64,000 bases of DNA from Pseudomonadales bacterium (GTDB taxonomy: Bacteria; Pseudomonadota; Gammaproteobacteria; Pseudomonadales; Azotimanducaceae): contig JANQKS010000115.1 of the NCBI GenBank assembly GCA_028281005.1, positions 1-64,000 of the forward strand. Reading direction: 5' to 3'. Shown piece by piece: positions 17,838-28,454 of the stretch. The stretch's first letter is position 1, and the number at the start of each line of letters is the position of its first letter. The position numbers were made by a program, and so were the translations under genes. A model generated the notes under the pieces. That model was not told the DNA's origin and did no database searches. It worked only from the letters and a program-made list of their open reading frames with translations.

Positions 17838-19228
17838 CGGCTTGGCTTACCGTCCTGCTTTGGCGGCGATGCTTGCGCTTGTTGATCCAATGTGGCCAGG
17901 CGTTCGAGCCGCGTACGGATCTTCTCTTCCAAACCCGCAGCCGTCGGGTGGTAAAATTTTTGCGGAGGCATAGCGTCCGGAAAGTAGTTTTCACCCACAG
18001 CATACGCGCCTTCAGTTGTGCTTTCGTTGTGGGCGTGTCGATATCCCTCACCGTAGCCCATGTTTTTCATAAGCCCGGTGGGCGCATTTCTGATGTGCAT
18101 GGGGACTTCGTAGGAGGGGCTGTCCTTCACGTAGGCCATGGCCTGATTAAAAGCTTGGTAGGCGGCGTCACTTTTTGGCACGCTGGCGAGGTACAACACG
18201 GCTTGGGCCAGCGCCAATTCTCCCTCGGGACTGCCTAGCCGTTCGTAGCAAGATACCGCGGCCAAGGTGAGCTCTAACGCACGTGGGTCGGCATTCCCCA
18301 CATCTTCACTCGCCATTCTCAGCAAGCGGCGACCGATGTAACGCGGGTCCGCGCCTCCGTCCAACATGCGGCAAAACCAATACAAGGCGGCATCAGGTGC
18401 AGATCCGCGCAGTGCTTTGTGCAGCGCGGATATTTGTTCGTAGAACAGGTCGCCGCCTTTGTCGAAGCGACGCAAGCGTTCCCCTACCGCCAACTCGACT
18501 TCAGCCGTATCAACCTGCTGAGCCTCGGCTAATTGTCCGGCGATGTCCAAAATATTGAGCATACGTCGTGCGTCACCATCGGCACACTCAGCCAACAGCG
18601 TGAGTGCCCCAGGCGTGATGTCCAGTTGCAAATAGTCTGCGCCGCGCCGGGCCAACAGCTGCAGATCTTCTGTTTGCAGGGATTGCAGCACGTACACTCG
18701 AGCCCGGGACAGCAAAGCGGGATTCACCTCAAAAGATGGATTTTCCGTAGTGGCACCGATGAAGGTAATGGTGCCGCGCTCGACATGAGGTAAAAACGCA
18801 TCTTGCTGGGCTTTGTTAAAACGGTGCACCTCGTCGACAAACAGCACTGTTTGCTGATCTTGGGCTGCACGCAATTCTGCTTGTGCCACGGCTTCCCGCA
18901 CGTCTTTGACGCCGCTTAAGACCGCAGACAGTGACACCAGATGGGCTTCGGCTTGTAAGGCCAACAAGCGTGCTAAAGTGGTTTTGCCGGTGCCGGGCGG
19001 GCCCCACAGAATCATCGAGTGGATGTGTTTGGATTGCGCAAGTTGCGCCAGCGGTTTGCCCTCCCCCAACAAATGTGCTTGTCCCACAAAGTCTTGCAGA
19101 ATCTGCGGACGCAAGCGCTCCGCCAACGGCGTACCGGCGTTTGTAGTGCTTGCGGAAGTGAAACCTAACTCACTTTGGGGTTGATCATCCTCGAACAACA
19201 TCTGTGCCGGGGGGGTATTCCAATTCAA
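17834..19228 (-). CDS. rarA: replication-associated recombination protein RarA (MgsA)
   Basis: An AAA+ ATPase of 464 residues. Walker A is GPPGTGKTT at 76-84 and Walker B LFVDEVHRFNKAQQD near 117-131; the C-terminal part has the MgsA tetramerisation region (EVPMHIRNAPTGLMKNMGYG). It acts at stalled replication forks with SSB. The start at 19228 overlaps lolA by 44 bases; an internal ATG at 19201 would reduce the overlap to 17 and still keep the whole ATPase. It belongs to the conserved ftsK-lolA-rarA-crcB-serS run. Confidence 0.95.
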   Translation of the reverse strand: MNWNTPPAQMLFEDDQPQSELGFTSASTTNAGTPLAERLRPQILQDFVGQAHLLGEGKPLAQLAQSKHIHSMILWGPPGTGKTTLARLLALQAEAHLVSLSAVLSGVKDVREAVAQAELRAAQDQQTVLFVDEVHRFNKAQQDAFLPHVERGTITFIGATTENPSFEVNPALLSRARVYVLQSLQTEDLQLLARRGADYLQLDITPGALTLLAECADGDARRMLNILDIAGQLAEAQQVDTAEVELAVGERLRRFDKGGDLFYEQISALHKALRGSAPDAALYWFCRMLDGGADPRYIGRRLLRMASEDVGNADPRALELTLAAVSCYERLGSPEGELALAQAVLYLASVPKSDAAYQAFNQAMAYVKDSPSYEVPMHIRNAPTGLMKNMGYGEGYRHAHNESTTEGAYAVGENYFPDAMPPQKFYHPTAAGLEEKIRTRLERLATLDQQAQASPPKQDGKPSR

Positions 19229-19862
19229 ACACGTCAGATTGTATCACTTGATCGACCCGGTATTCGGTGAAGCGAATGAGTGTCTGTTGACCCGTGTGGT
19301 CATAAATCGCAAGCGTTAGAAGGGCATCGCCAAGGAACACCAGTTCCATCCGATCAAACAAAGCGTCTGGTGAGCGCGGCCGCAACACAAACCGTTGTTG
19401 CTCAAAACGCTGCTCTTCCACCTCAAAATGTTCTGCCAGATCCAGATCCGCTTGGGTTAATAACGCCAACGGCGCTTGGTCGATCGTGCCGTCAAGGTTT
19501 TTTGTGGTGACCTGCTCTAAATCGGGGTCATACACTTCCAACTCATTGCCTCGAGCCAGGATGATCTGCGGAAAAGGATCCAGCACTTCCCAGCGGAAGT
19601 TGGGTTTAGCCACGTGCAGCGTGCCACTGGCCTGCTCTATGACATAACCTTGAGCGTTACTGACTTGTTGGGTGAAGTTGGCCACCACGCCATTGGTCGC
19701 CAGCAACCGCGCTTCAAGGGTGACAGCGGCGGTGTTTGCATCGCTATCAGCACTATCAACACCATCAGCGCCCTCTGCGCCAGCGGCAAACACGTTGCCA
19801 GCGCCGGCCCAAGCCAATAACAAACTAATCGCGATTTGGGACCAGAACTTCACGACTGCCAT
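19185..19862 (-). CDS. lolA: outer-membrane lipoprotein carrier LolA
   Basis: A periplasmic chaperone of 225 residues that ferries lipoproteins from LolCDE to LolB. A signal peptide (1-27, cleavage near VFA) precedes a Gly/Ala/Asp-rich insert (28-45) before the mature beta-sheet core ([31 protein letters not shown]). It overlaps ftsK upstream by 38 bases and rarA downstream by 44, an unusually compressed arrangement if both outer starts are right. The ATG at 19862 yields a proper signal peptide. Confidence 0.93.
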   Translation of the reverse strand: MAVVKFWSQIAISLLLAWAGAGNVFAAGAEGADGVDSADSDANTAAVTLEARLLATNGVVANFTQQVSNAQGYVIEQASGTLHVAKPNFRWEVLDPFPQIILARGNELEVYDPDLEQVTTKNLDGTIDQAPLALLTQADLDLAEHFEVEEQRFEQQRFVLRPRSPDALFDRMELVFLGDALLTLAIYDHTGQQTLIRFTEYRVDQVIQSDVFELEYPPGTDVVRG

Positions 19863-22119
19863 TTGAACTCATGGGGGATACCACGCCTGCCGCTTCCATC
19901 GCCTCGATCAGGCGGGCGGCACGGTTATAGCCGATACGCAGCTTACGTTGTACCGCAGAGATGGATGCGCGACGTGATTCCAACACAAACTGCACAGCTT
20001 CATCGTACAGCTCATCGTCCTGTTCGGTGTCGCCGTCTCCGTCAATCTGCACAAACGGCTCACCTTCTACTTCGCCGGAGACAATTTCCTCCAGGTAATC
20101 CGGTGTGCCACGCTGTTTCCAATCCTGCACCACACGATGCACTTCGTCATCCGACACAAAAGCGCCGTGCACCCGTTGTGGCAGCGCCGTACCCGGCGGT
20201 AGGTACAACATGTCACCATGGCCAAGTAGTTGCTCCGCGCCGCCTTGGTCTAGAATGGTGCGAGAGTCTACCTTGGAGGACACTTGGAAACCCATCCGTG
20301 TGGGAATATTGGCCTTAATCAAGCCGGTAATGACGTCCACCGAAGGACGTTGGGTGGCCAGCACCAAATGGATACCCGCGGCCCGGGCTTTTTGGGCAAT
20401 ACGCGCGATGAGTTGCTCCACCTTTTTGCCGACAATCATCATCATGTCGGCAAACTCATCGATGACCACCACGATGGCTGGCAGTGTGGTGAGTTCCGGC
20501 GCCTCTTCAAACTCGTTGTTCCACAGCGGGTCTTTGATGGGCTCACCCTTGGCAGCTGCATCTTTCACTTGCCGGTTGAATCCGGCCAAGTTGCGCACCC
20601 CTAAGGACGCCATCAGCTTGTAACGGCGTTCCATCTCCGCCACACACCAGTTGAGGGCGTGCGCGGCTTCTTTCATGTCGGTCACCACCGGCGCCAGCAG
20701 GTGGGGTATACCCTCGTAGACCGACAGTTCCAACATTTTTGGGTCCACTAAAATCAAGCGCACTTGATCCGGCGTTGACTTGTACAGGATGCTCAGCAAC
20801 ATGGCGTTCACACCCACGGACTTACCGGAACCGGTGGTGCCAGCCACCAGCAAGTGCGGCATTTTGGCAATGTCCGCCACCACTGAAGACCCGGCAATGT
20901 CTTTGCCTAAGGCCAATGTCAAAGGAGACGCGGAGTCTTGGTAAGCCGAAGAAATCAACACCTCTTTGAGCCGCACCATTTCCCGATGTTCGTTGGGGAT
21001 TTCGATACCCACCACGGATTTACCCGGAATTACCTCCACAATCCGCACGCTGATCACCGCCAACGCCCGCGCCAGGTCTTTCGCCAAGGCACTGATTTTT
21101 TGCACCTTCACACCCGCTGCCGGTTGCAATTCAAAGCGGGTAATCACCGGCCCGGGCAATACCGATACCACTTCGGCTTCCACGCCGAAATCGGCCAATT
21201 TCATTTCCAGCTGTTTGGACATGGCTTCTAAGGACTCGGCGGAATACCCCAGCCCGTGGTCGTCGTCACGTTCGTCCAGCAGGTCAACGTCGGGCAATTC
21301 AGAGGTAGACTTGGTATCAAATAAGCGTTTTTGTTGGCCCCGGCCTGTGCTGGCTTGCTCATTCACTTTAGGCACTATCTTCAGCTTGGGAGCGCTCACG
21401 GCATCAAGCTTGGCTTGAGTTTTGTCTTTGTCTTTTGCCAGTGACACCTGACGTTGCTGGACGCGAGCAGCAGTTTGTTGCTGCTGTAATTGCTGCTGCG
21501 CGCGACGTTGTTTGAAACGGTCGTAGTACTTATCGTACAGCGCCACGCTCAGGTGACCGAGTTGGTAGAGGCGTCGACCGGTGTGTTCCGCCACATCCAG
21601 CCAGGAGAACCCTGCAGATGCCTGGCTGCCGATCAGCACACCGGCAATCGACAACAGCGTCATACCCACCCAACCGAAGATCCCTACACCTTCCAATACC
21701 AACCATTGACCAAACACCCCTCCCGCACCCGCCGGCAGGCTTTGTGAAGGCGCCGAATGTAACTCCAGCAGGACGCAGCTGCTGACAACCAACAGCAACC
21801 AACCGCTGCTGCGCACACTTAACGACACCCAATTGGATTCTAACTGCCTGGCCAGCACCAAACGTACGCCGATGATGGTTAACGCGAGCGGAATCATGTA
21901 AGCCACCCAGCCAAACAGATACAGCACCAGATCTGCAAAGTAAGCGCCGCTCATGCCCACCAAGTTGTCGACTTCGCCGCCATGGCCGCTGAAACTGAAC
22001 GCCGGATCCGACGGTGAATAGGAAACGATGGCCAATAATAAAAACAGCGCTGCAGCGCCAAGGCCAACTAAACTGATTTCACGGACCGGGAGCAGCCTGA
22101 CAGGCACGGAGGTAGCCAC
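19825..22119 (-). CDS. ftsK: DNA translocase FtsK
   Basis: A division-septum DNA pump of 764 residues that clears chromosome ends and activates XerCD. The first ~180 residues hold four membrane helices that anchor it at the septum; the Gln-rich linker (about 200-270) is short compared with Escherichia FtsK. The motor has Walker [16 protein letters not shown] near 425 and Walker [13 protein letters not shown]. The C-terminal winged-helix gamma domain ([24 protein letters not shown]) recognises KOPS. It is the first gene of the ftsK-lolA-rarA-crcB-serS-cysG run. Confidence 0.97.
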   Translation of the reverse strand: MATSVPVRLLPVREISLVGLGAAALFLLLAIVSYSPSDPAFSFSGHGGEVDNLVGMSGAYFADLVLYLFGWVAYMIPLALTIIGVRLVLARQLESNWVSLSVRSSGWLLLVVSSCVLLELHSAPSQSLPAGAGGVFGQWLVLEGVGIFGWVGMTLLSIAGVLIGSQASAGFSWLDVAEHTGRRLYQLGHLSVALYDKYYDRFKQRRAQQQLQQQQTAARVQQRQVSLAKDKDKTQAKLDAVSAPKLKIVPKVNEQASTGRGQQKRLFDTKSTSELPDVDLLDERDDDHGLGYSAESLEAMSKQLEMKLADFGVEAEVVSVLPGPVITRFELQPAAGVKVQKISALAKDLARALAVISVRIVEVIPGKSVVGIEIPNEHREMVRLKEVLISSAYQDSASPLTLALGKDIAGSSVVADIAKMPHLLVAGTTGSGKSVGVNAMLLSILYKSTPDQVRLILVDPKMLELSVYEGIPHLLAPVVTDMKEAAHALNWCVAEMERRYKLMASLGVRNLAGFNRQVKDAAAKGEPIKDPLWNNEFEEAPELTTLPAIVVVIDEFADMMMIVGKKVEQLIARIAQKARAAGIHLVLATQRPSVDVITGLIKANIPTRMGFQVSSKVDSRTILDQGGAEQLLGHGDMLYLPPGTALPQRVHGAFVSDDEVHRVVQDWKQRGTPDYLEEIVSGEVEGEPFVQIDGDGDTEQDDELYDEAVQFVLESRRASISAVQRKLRIGYNRAARLIEAMEAAGVVSPMSSNGSREVLVPNRD

Positions 22120-22211
22120 GAAGATAATCCTTGCTCTTCACACTCTAGACACAACGCAAAAGTGTAGCGATTCGACTGCTTGCGCACAAACGTTCTCTGC
22201 GACTTTTCGTT

Positions 22212-22226
22212 TGATAATTTTTATCA
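22212..22226. promoter_or_regulatory. Fur-box-like palindrome upstream of ftsK
   Basis: TGATAAT-T-TTTATCA resembles the 7-1-7 Fur core TGATAAT-N-ATTATCA with one mismatch; the palindrome extends to TTTGATAA/TTATCAAA. It sits in the 258-bp region between ftsK and the PA4642-like gene. Neither neighbour is a known iron-regulated gene, so the role is uncertain. Confidence 0.3.
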
Positions 22227-22377
22227 AAATCAACCTCTTATTTGCACTTCTTAAACTGCTCTAAGGGAATCTTCGAGCGCTGGTGCACAGCGCTTTACGA
22301 GATGAGGTAACACTCGCGGGCTAACCACTTTGCACCTACAATAGCGCGCTTTATCTGAACGTGAGCTTAAGACACAC

Positions 22378-22662
22378 ATGCGACCGGACAAAGCCAAAGT
22401 CGTTAATGAAGAATGGGACGACGCCCGCATAGACAGTTTTTTGGACAAAGGCGCCATGGGGGATGAACCTGCGGAATTCAGCATCTTATTACACGCCTAC
22501 CGCAGCATGCGCGCCGAAGATTTTGCCCGTTTCATCGACAAATTTGTCACCCGCGGCGGCAACGTCAGTGCCCAGGACAAACGCGGGCGGACCTTGCTGG
22601 ACACCATCGCCGAACATGAAAAAGCGGCCGACTTTCGTGAGATCTTAAGCCAACACGCTTAA
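22378..22662 (+). CDS. PA4642-family small protein
   Basis: A protein of 94 residues resembling the Pseudomonas PA4642 family, with a charged start (MRPDKAKVVNEEW), a central FSILLHAYRSMRAEDFARFIDKF and a C-terminal DKRGRTLLDTIAEHEKAADF. No function is known to me and there is no signal peptide. It lies seven bases upstream of aat in the same direction, so it probably heads that transcript; TACAAT at 22337-22342 is a plausible -10 box. Confidence 0.72.
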   Translation: MRPDKAKVVNEEWDDARIDSFLDKGAMGDEPAEFSILLHAYRSMRAEDFARFIDKFVTRGGNVSAQDKRGRTLLDTIAEHEKAADFREILSQHA

Positions 22663-22669
22663 CGTTTAA

Positions 22670-23386
22670 GTGTCTGCCATTCCCCTGCTGGCGCCGGGGC
22701 CGGTGAGTTTGCCGGACCCGCACACGGCACTGGATGACCCTGACGGTTTGCTTGCCGCGGGCGGCAGCTTGTCGGTGCGCTGGTTGTTGAGCGCCTATGC
22801 CAGTGGGATCTTCCCCTGGTTCGATTCGGACGATGAACACATCTTGTGGTGGTCGCCATCGAAGCGTGCGGTGTTATGCCCGGGAGAAATGCACGTGACG
22901 CGCTCGCTGACCAAACGCATTCGCAATGCCGGTTTTCGCCTCAGTATGGACGAAGCGTTTGATGCGGTGGTGTTTAACTGCAGTAAGCCTCGCCGCGACA
23001 GCGCGGGGACGTGGATCACCCCGCGTATGCGCGATGCCTATCACGCCTTGTACGTACAAGGGTATGCCCATTCGGTGGAAGTTTGGCGAGACGAGGTGTT
23101 GTGCGGCGGACTGTACGGCGTCTCTATCGGCTCGGCGTTTTGCGGGGAGTCGATGTTTAGTGTGGAACGTGATGCCTCTAAAGTGGCTTTTTATACGCTG
23201 CAAAAGCAGTTGCACGCCTGGCAGTTTGATCTCATCGATTGCCAGATGGTCAACCCCCACCTAAGTAGTTTAGGGGTGGTAGAGATTCCCCGGACAGAGT
23301 TTTTGGCGCGGCTTGAAAACGCGGTGCAACAACCCACTCGACGCGGGCGCTGGCGTTTCGATGAGCCATCGACTATCGTTTCTTAG
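22670..23386 (+). CDS. aat: leucyl/phenylalanyl-tRNA-protein transferase
   Basis: An enzyme of 238 residues that adds Leu or Phe to proteins with N-terminal Arg or Lys, creating an N-degron for ClpS/ClpAP. Family segments are clear: FPDP-like LPDPHTALDDPDGLLAAGGSL, ASGIFPWF with WWSPSKRAVL, SVEVW, and GESMFS with SVERDASKVA. The start is a GTG at 22670. It is followed three bases later by bpt, and clpS/clpA lie 2 kb away, so the whole N-degron pathway is encoded here. Confidence 0.96.
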   Translation: MSAIPLLAPGPVSLPDPHTALDDPDGLLAAGGSLSVRWLLSAYASGIFPWFDSDDEHILWWSPSKRAVLCPGEMHVTRSLTKRIRNAGFRLSMDEAFDAVVFNCSKPRRDSAGTWITPRMRDAYHALYVQGYAHSVEVWRDEVLCGGLYGVSIGSAFCGESMFSVERDASKVAFYTLQKQLHAWQFDLIDCQMVNPHLSSLGVVEIPRTEFLARLENAVQQPTRRGRWRFDEPSTIVS

Positions 23387-23389
23387 CCC

Positions 23390-24112
23390 ATGCATGATCC
23401 AAATACACCAGACGAAGGCCAGGTGCAGTTTTTTTTGACGCCGAAGCACCCCTGCTCTTACCTCAACCGCAACAACGCCCAAACCCTATTTTTTGATCCT
23501 CGCGTGATTGTCACCGAAGAGGTTTATCAGTCGCTCACCGACCAGGGTTTCCGGCGCAGCGGTAGCCACCTGTACAGACCCCATTGCAGCGGCTGCAGCG
23601 CCTGCATCCCAACGCGGGTACCGGTTGCTCAATTTCAGCCGCGCCGCTCCCAGCGGCGGGTGTTGAAACGCAACACCGACGTGCATGTGCGTGTTGAGGA
23701 AGCCACCTTTAGCCGACGTCATTATCACCTGTATGAACGCTACATTAGCCTGCGTCACGCGGACGGCGACATGTACCCTGCCAGCGAAGACCAATATCGT
23801 TCTTTTCTGCTCAGCCCTTGGTCAAACAGCTTATTTCTGTCGCTCTATAGTGGTGAGCGACTCCTCAGTGTCGCGGTGACAGACAAGCAACCCAACGGCT
23901 TATCCGCCATCTACACATTTTTTGAACCCACAGAGGATGCCCGCAGCCTGGGTGTGCTAAGCATTCTGAAGCAGATCGAACTGTGCCGAGAGATGGCGTT
24001 ACCCTATCTCTACCTGGGTTACTGGATCAAAGAATGCGACAAGATGAACTACAAAACCCAATACCGCCCCACCGAGCTTTTTGTGAATAACCGTTGGGTG
24101 GCTATTTCTTAA
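23390..24112 (+). CDS. bpt: aspartate/glutamate leucyltransferase Bpt
   Basis: An enzyme of 240 residues of the bacterial protein transferase family that adds Leu to proteins with N-terminal Asp or Glu. The N-terminal cysteine motif HCSGCSACIPTRVPV is present, as is the C-terminal LYLGYWIKECDKMNYKTQYRP (written as two conserved blocks). Normal length. It works in parallel with Aat to feed ClpS. It probably shares a transcript with aat and infA. Confidence 0.95.
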   Translation: MHDPNTPDEGQVQFFLTPKHPCSYLNRNNAQTLFFDPRVIVTEEVYQSLTDQGFRRSGSHLYRPHCSGCSACIPTRVPVAQFQPRRSQRRVLKRNTDVHVRVEEATFSRRHYHLYERYISLRHADGDMYPASEDQYRSFLLSPWSNSLFLSLYSGERLLSVAVTDKQPNGLSAIYTFFEPTEDARSLGVLSILKQIELCREMALPYLYLGYWIKECDKMNYKTQYRPTELFVNNRWVAIS

Positions 24113-24379
<267 letters not shown>

Positions 24380-24386
24380 CGCTTAG

Positions 24387-24402
24387 CCTGCGTACGCGCA
24401 GG
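24387..24402. terminator. short hairpin between convergent infA and clpA
   Basis: CCTGCG and CGCAGG pair around TACG, extendable by AG/TT. There is no long T-run on either strand, so it is only a weak bidirectional terminator candidate in a 23-base gap. Confidence 0.4.
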
Positions 24403-26673
24403 TTATGCTTCAGCCACTTCCGCAGAGACAACTTCGACGCTGAGCTCACCATCCTGCACAGAGATGTGCACCGTACCTCCAGATTTGCTGAGCTCGCCAA
24501 ACAGTAGGTCTTCCGCCAGTTGTTTCTTCACCTTCTCTTGGATCAGACGCTGCATGGGTCTTGCCCCCATCTTTTCGTCGTAACCCTCTCGGGCTAGCCA
24601 CTCAAGGGCTTCGTCTTCCACTTCCAAGGTGACGCGTTTGTCATCTAATTGCGCCTGCAATTCGGTGAGGAATTTGTCCGCCACCGTTTTCACCACTTCC
24701 ATGGGTAAGGCGCCGAACTGCACGATGGCATCCAGGCGGTTGCGGAACTCAGGCGTAAACATGCGCTTGATGACTTCCATCCCGTCAGAGGTGTTGTCCT
24801 GCTCGACAAAACCAATGGAGGTTCTATCCATCTCCTGAGCACCGGCGTTGGTGGTCATGATCAACACCACGTTACGGAAATCGGCTTTACGGCCGTTGTT
24901 GTCCGTCAGCGTGCCGTGATCCATCACCTGCAACAACAGGTTAAACACTTCAGGGTGCGCTTTTTCGATCTCGTCCAGCAGCACGACACTATGTGGGTGT
25001 TTGGTCACGGCTTCAGTCAGCAGACCGCCCTGGTCAAAACCAACATAGCCGGGTGGTGCGCCGATGAGGCGGGAGACGGTATGCCGTTCCATATACTCCG
25101 ACATATCGTAACGCAGCAGTTCAACACCCATGATGTTGGCCAGCTGTCGACACACCTCTGTTTTGCCCACCCCGGTAGGTCCGGCAAACAGGAAACAACC
25201 GGTCGGTTTTTCGCCGGTTTTCAAGCCGGCACGCGACATTTTAATGGCGTTGGCCAACTGATCGATGCCTTCGTCTTGGCCAAACACCACCATCTTCAGC
25301 TTCTCATCAAGGTCTTTCAGGGCTCGCTTGTCCGATGTGGTCACTTGTGTCGACGGGATACGGGCAATTTTTGCCACCACCTGCTCTACATCGGTGGCAC
25401 CCACGCTCTTCTTACGTTTGCTTGGCGGTAACAGTTGTTGTGCTGCACCGGCTTCGTCTATCACGTCGATGGCTTTATCAGGCATAAAACGATCGTTGAT
25501 GTACTTAGACGCGAGCTCCGATGCTACACGCAGCGCTTTGTCGGTGAAACGTACGTTGTAGTGGTCTTCGAAACGGGACTTGAGACCTTTAAGAATTTTG
25601 TAGGTGTCTTCCACATCCGGCTCAACGACATCGATCTTCTGAAAGCGACGTGATAACGCCCGGTCTTTGTCGAAAATACCGCGGTATTCCTGGTAGGTAG
25701 TGGAACCCATACATTTAATTTGACCGGAAGTCAGCAAAGGCTTGAGCAGGTTTGACGCATCCATCACGCCGCCAGAGGCTGCGCCCGCGCCGATGATGGT
25801 ATGTACTTCGTCGATGAAGAGAATGGCGCCTTCTTGCTTTTTCAGTTCACCCAACACTGCTTTGAAGCGTTTTTCAAAATCACCGCGGTATTTGGTGCCG
25901 GCTAATAATGCCCCCATGTCCAGGGAGAATATCTCGGATTCGGCGACCACCTCTGGAACTTGACCATCCACAATACGCTTGGCAAGGCCTTCGGCGATGG
26001 CCGTTTTACCAACACCGGACTCTCCCACCAGCAGAGGGTTGTTTTTGCGCCGGCGGCACAGCACCTGGATGACCCGTTCTAACTCGTCATCACGCCCTAC
26101 CAGAGGGTCGATGCGTCCGGCTTTGGCTTCTTCGTTGAGATTGGTGGCAAAAGACTCCAACGCGCTCTGGGACTGGCCTTCTTCACCGTCCTCGCCAACT
26201 TCGCCCATACCCTCGGCGCCGCCTTCTTCTTCGCCGGCCACCTTGCTGATACCGTGGGAGATGTAGTTCACCACGTCGATACGCGCAATATTCTGTTGCT
26301 TAAGGAAATACACCGCCTGGCTTTCTTGCTCGCTGAAGATGGCCACCAGCACGTTGGCACCGGTCACTTCTTTGCGGCCCGAGGATTGCACGTGAAACAC
26401 CGCCCTTTGCAGCACACGCTGAAAGCCTAAAGTCGGCTGGGTTTCGCGCTCGGTATCGCCAGCCGGAATCAAGGGTGTGGTGGAGTCGATGTACTGGTCC
26501 AACTCCGTGCGTAACTTATCGATGTCGGCACCGATCTTCTTTAACACATCAATTGCAATGTCGTTGTCCAGCAGGGCGAGCAATAAGTGCTCCACGGTCA
26601 TGAACTCATGCCGTTTGCTTTTCGCGACGCGAAAGGCTTCGTTTAGGGTGCTTTCTAGATCTTTGCTTAACAT
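24403..26673 (-). CDS. clpA: ATP-dependent Clp protease ATPase subunit ClpA
   Basis: An unfoldase of 756 residues that feeds substrates to ClpP. The N-domain (1-145, which docks ClpS) is followed by an acidic Glu/Gly-rich linker (about 148-170) and two AAA+ modules with [15 protein letters not shown] near 217 and [15 protein letters not shown] near 496. It carries the ClpP-binding loop region after the second Walker A and the [24 protein letters not shown] sensor region (two adjacent blocks). It lies 19 bases downstream of the clpS stop codon, so the two are probably co-transcribed. Confidence 0.98.
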   Translation of the reverse strand: MLSKDLESTLNEAFRVAKSKRHEFMTVEHLLLALLDNDIAIDVLKKIGADIDKLRTELDQYIDSTTPLIPAGDTERETQPTLGFQRVLQRAVFHVQSSGRKEVTGANVLVAIFSEQESQAVYFLKQQNIARIDVVNYISHGISKVAGEEEGGAEGMGEVGEDGEEGQSQSALESFATNLNEEAKAGRIDPLVGRDDELERVIQVLCRRRKNNPLLVGESGVGKTAIAEGLAKRIVDGQVPEVVAESEIFSLDMGALLAGTKYRGDFEKRFKAVLGELKKQEGAILFIDEVHTIIGAGAASGGVMDASNLLKPLLTSGQIKCMGSTTYQEYRGIFDKDRALSRRFQKIDVVEPDVEDTYKILKGLKSRFEDHYNVRFTDKALRVASELASKYINDRFMPDKAIDVIDEAGAAQQLLPPSKRKKSVGATDVEQVVAKIARIPSTQVTTSDKRALKDLDEKLKMVVFGQDEGIDQLANAIKMSRAGLKTGEKPTGCFLFAGPTGVGKTEVCRQLANIMGVELLRYDMSEYMERHTVSRLIGAPPGYVGFDQGGLLTEAVTKHPHSVVLLDEIEKAHPEVFNLLLQVMDHGTLTDNNGRKADFRNVVLIMTTNAGAQEMDRTSIGFVEQDNTSDGMEVIKRMFTPEFRNRLDAIVQFGALPMEVVKTVADKFLTELQAQLDDKRVTLEVEDEALEWLAREGYDEKMGARPMQRLIQEKVKKQLAEDLLFGELSKSGGTVHISVQDGELSVEVVSAEVAEA

Positions 26674-26692
26674 GTAATTCCGTATCGGTTGT

Positions 26693-27058
26693 TTAGTCAG
26701 TCATCTCGATCGTCGACATCAAAGGATGATTGTTTTCCTGAGAATATAGATTCACTTGTTCCGATTTAGTTTCCGCGATGTCTCGTGGGAATATCCCGAC
26801 TGTGGCGGCACCCTCGGTATGTACCTTGAGCATTATCTGCGTGGCTTTTTCCCGATTCATGGCAAAAAACTTCTCGAGGATGTGCACGACAAATTCCATT
26901 GGCGTGTAATCGTCGTTCAGCAGCAGCACCTTGAACATCGGCGGCCGCTTGAGTTGAGGCTTGTCGAGCAGCGTGGCCTGACCGCTTTCGTGGTCTATGC
27001 CGCCTTGGTCGTCGTCATCGTTATCTTGAGCACGAATGCAAAAGCGATGGCCCATCAT
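26693..27058 (-). CDS. clpS: ATP-dependent Clp protease adaptor ClpS
   Basis: The N-recognin of the Leu/N-degron pathway, 121 residues from the ATG at 27058. The substrate pocket residues lie in LLLNDDYTPMEFVVHILEKF and the MLKVHTEG block that contacts ClpA is intact. The N-terminal tail is acidic (DNDDDDQGG) and longer than in Escherichia. An earlier TTG (27082) would add eight residues; AGGACA upstream of 27058 favours the ATG. Confidence 0.95.
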   Translation of the reverse strand: MMGHRFCIRAQDNDDDDQGGIDHESGQATLLDKPQLKRPPMFKVLLLNDDYTPMEFVVHILEKFFAMNREKATQIMLKVHTEGAATVGIFPRDIAETKSEQVNLYSQENNHPLMSTIEMTD

Positions 27059-27287
27059 GTTCGGTGTTGTCCTGTTCGCCAATAGAAATTCTACGCCTCC
27101 ATGATACCCGAGGTGTGCCCGCTTCTATAGGCTTGATTCGAGGCTTGCTTCGCAGGTCTCAAGAGAGTTAATGGGTGCAAAGGCACAGAATTCAACCCCG
27201 CCTGAGCCACAGCCTATCCTGGATACAAATAAGAGATCGGAGAATTGGACCGAAGTTCAAAGCTTGACTCGATGGTTTTTTATGGCC

Positions 27288-27309
27288 AAAGTTCGGGATG
27301 GGGAACTTT
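27288..27309 (+). promoter_or_regulatory. hairpin in the cspD upstream region
   Basis: AAAGTTC and GAACTTT form a 7-bp stem with an 8-base loop, 40 bases before cspD. A possible -10 box (TATGAT) follows at 27315-27320, so the hairpin is either in the promoter (operator-like) or, with an earlier start, in the 5' leader. Confidence 0.3.
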
Positions 27310-27348
27310 GCGATTATGATGCAGTAACTGCTTGGGAGGGCAGTCGTA

Positions 27349-27672
27349 ATGGCTATCGGAAAGGTTAAGTGGTTCAACAATGCCAAAGGTTACGGCTTCG
27401 TGTTGCCCGAAGAAGGCGGCGAAGACCTGTTTGTGCATTATTCCGCTATCCAAATGGAAGGTTATAAAACACTCAAAGCCGGCCAAGAAGTGCAGTTTGA
27501 TATTGCTGAAGGGCCAAAAGGCCTGCACGCTGTCAATATTCAAGCCGCACCCGGTGCCGACCCGGAGCACACAGATTCAGAACTGTCCGTAGAGGGCGTA
27601 TCGGTAGAGTTTGACATGGACAATGGACAAGCCGTGGAAAACTCACAAACTCCAGACGCTTCTTCCGCTTAG
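27349..27672 (+). CDS. cspD: cold-shock domain protein CspD-like
   Basis: A protein of 107 residues. Residues 1-67 are a cold-shock domain with both RNA-binding motifs ([15 protein letters not shown] and [10 protein letters not shown]). The remaining 40 residues form an acidic tail with no known motif, longer than in Escherichia CspD. Its place divergent from clpS matches the cspD position in Gammaproteobacteria, where CspD inhibits replication in stationary phase; that role is inferred. GGGAGGG lies upstream of the start. Confidence 0.88.
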   Translation: MAIGKVKWFNNAKGYGFVLPEEGGEDLFVHYSAIQMEGYKTLKAGQEVQFDIAEGPKGLHAVNIQAAPGADPEHTDSELSVEGVSVEFDMDNGQAVENSQTPDASSA

Positions 27673-27681
27673 CTTAACTCT

Positions 27682-28197
27682 CTAGGGTTTAAGCTGCTCG
27701 GTACCTTCGGACTGCGCCCAATCTTGGGCACGTTGATGATCTTGCTCGGTGGACTGTACCCAATGGGTGCCGGCTTGCGTTTGTTCTTTTTTCCAGAACA
27801 CCGCGTCCGTTTTTAAGTAATCCATGACAAATTCCGCCGCGGCAAATGCTGCGTCGCGGTGCCCAGACGCCACTGCCACCAGCACAATCTGATCGGTAGG
27901 CAGCAAGGCGCCGACGCGGTGAATGACTTGAACTTCCAACAGCGGCCAGCGCCTTTCCGCGCGGTCTAAAATTTTTTCAATACTGGATTCGGTCATGCCC
28001 GGATAGTGTTCCAGGGTAAGCACTGCCACCTCGGAGCCATCACCGGCGTGTGGGTTGTGCTCGCGGACCAGACCGGTAAACGTCACCAACGCACCCAAGG
28101 CTGCACCATGGCGCGCACGCATGTCCTCACACACGCCACCCACGTCAAAGTCATCTTGTGAGACCAGAATCTGTTTGTGCATACCTGCCGGGCTCAC
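27682..28197 (-). CDS. moaE: molybdopterin synthase large subunit MoaE
   Basis: A protein of 171 residues, the catalytic half of molybdopterin synthase, which puts two sulfurs into cyclic pyranopterin phosphate. The catalytic region VAVASGHRDAAFAAAEFVMD and the lysine block DAVFWKKEQT are visible. It lies five bases after moaD and completes a moaC-moaD-moaE operon. The C-terminal ~20 residues are a non-conserved polar tail. Confidence 0.95.
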   Translation of the reverse strand: MSPAGMHKQILVSQDDFDVGGVCEDMRARHGAALGALVTFTGLVREHNPHAGDGSEVAVLTLEHYPGMTESSIEKILDRAERRWPLLEVQVIHRVGALLPTDQIVLVAVASGHRDAAFAAAEFVMDYLKTDAVFWKKEQTQAGTHWVQSTEQDHQRAQDWAQSEGTEQLKP

Positions 28198-28202
28198 GCT
28201 GA

Positions 28203-28454
28203 CTAGCCTCCGGTGACCGGTGGTAAGAAAGCCACCTCATCACCCTGCTGGAGGCGCACGGTGCCTTCAATCAATTGCTGGTTGATGGCCATGCGCACGT
28301 TGTCTTGGGCCAGCGCCAACATGGCCTCAGCTGACAACTGCGCGCCCAACGTTTGCATGAGTTCCTGTGTGTCCGCTGCTTCAAGTTGCAACTCGCTCAC
28401 ACCTACGTCTTCGCGTAGAGAAGCGAAAAACATGACTTTAACCGATCCACTCAT
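28203..28454 (-). CDS. moaD: molybdopterin synthase small subunit MoaD
   Basis: An 83-residue beta-grasp protein whose C-terminal Gly-Gly (FLPPVTGG) is activated to a thiocarboxylate and inserted in the MoaE active site. The start overlaps the moaC stop by four bases (ATGA). No moaA or moeB is in the window. Confidence 0.95.
   Translation of the reverse strand: MSGSVKVMFFASLREDVGVSELQLEAADTQELMQTLGAQLSAEAMLALAQDNVRMAINQQLIEGTVRLQQGDEVAFLPPVTGG

Noticed and set aside
17838-17900. Fluoride riboswitch before crcB
   Set aside because: crcB starts inside the end of rarA, leaving no leader in which a riboswitch could fold.
27171-27368. Small rightward frame upstream of cspD
   Set aside because: It overlaps the cspD start in another frame, has no ribosome-binding site and shows no recognisable pattern.
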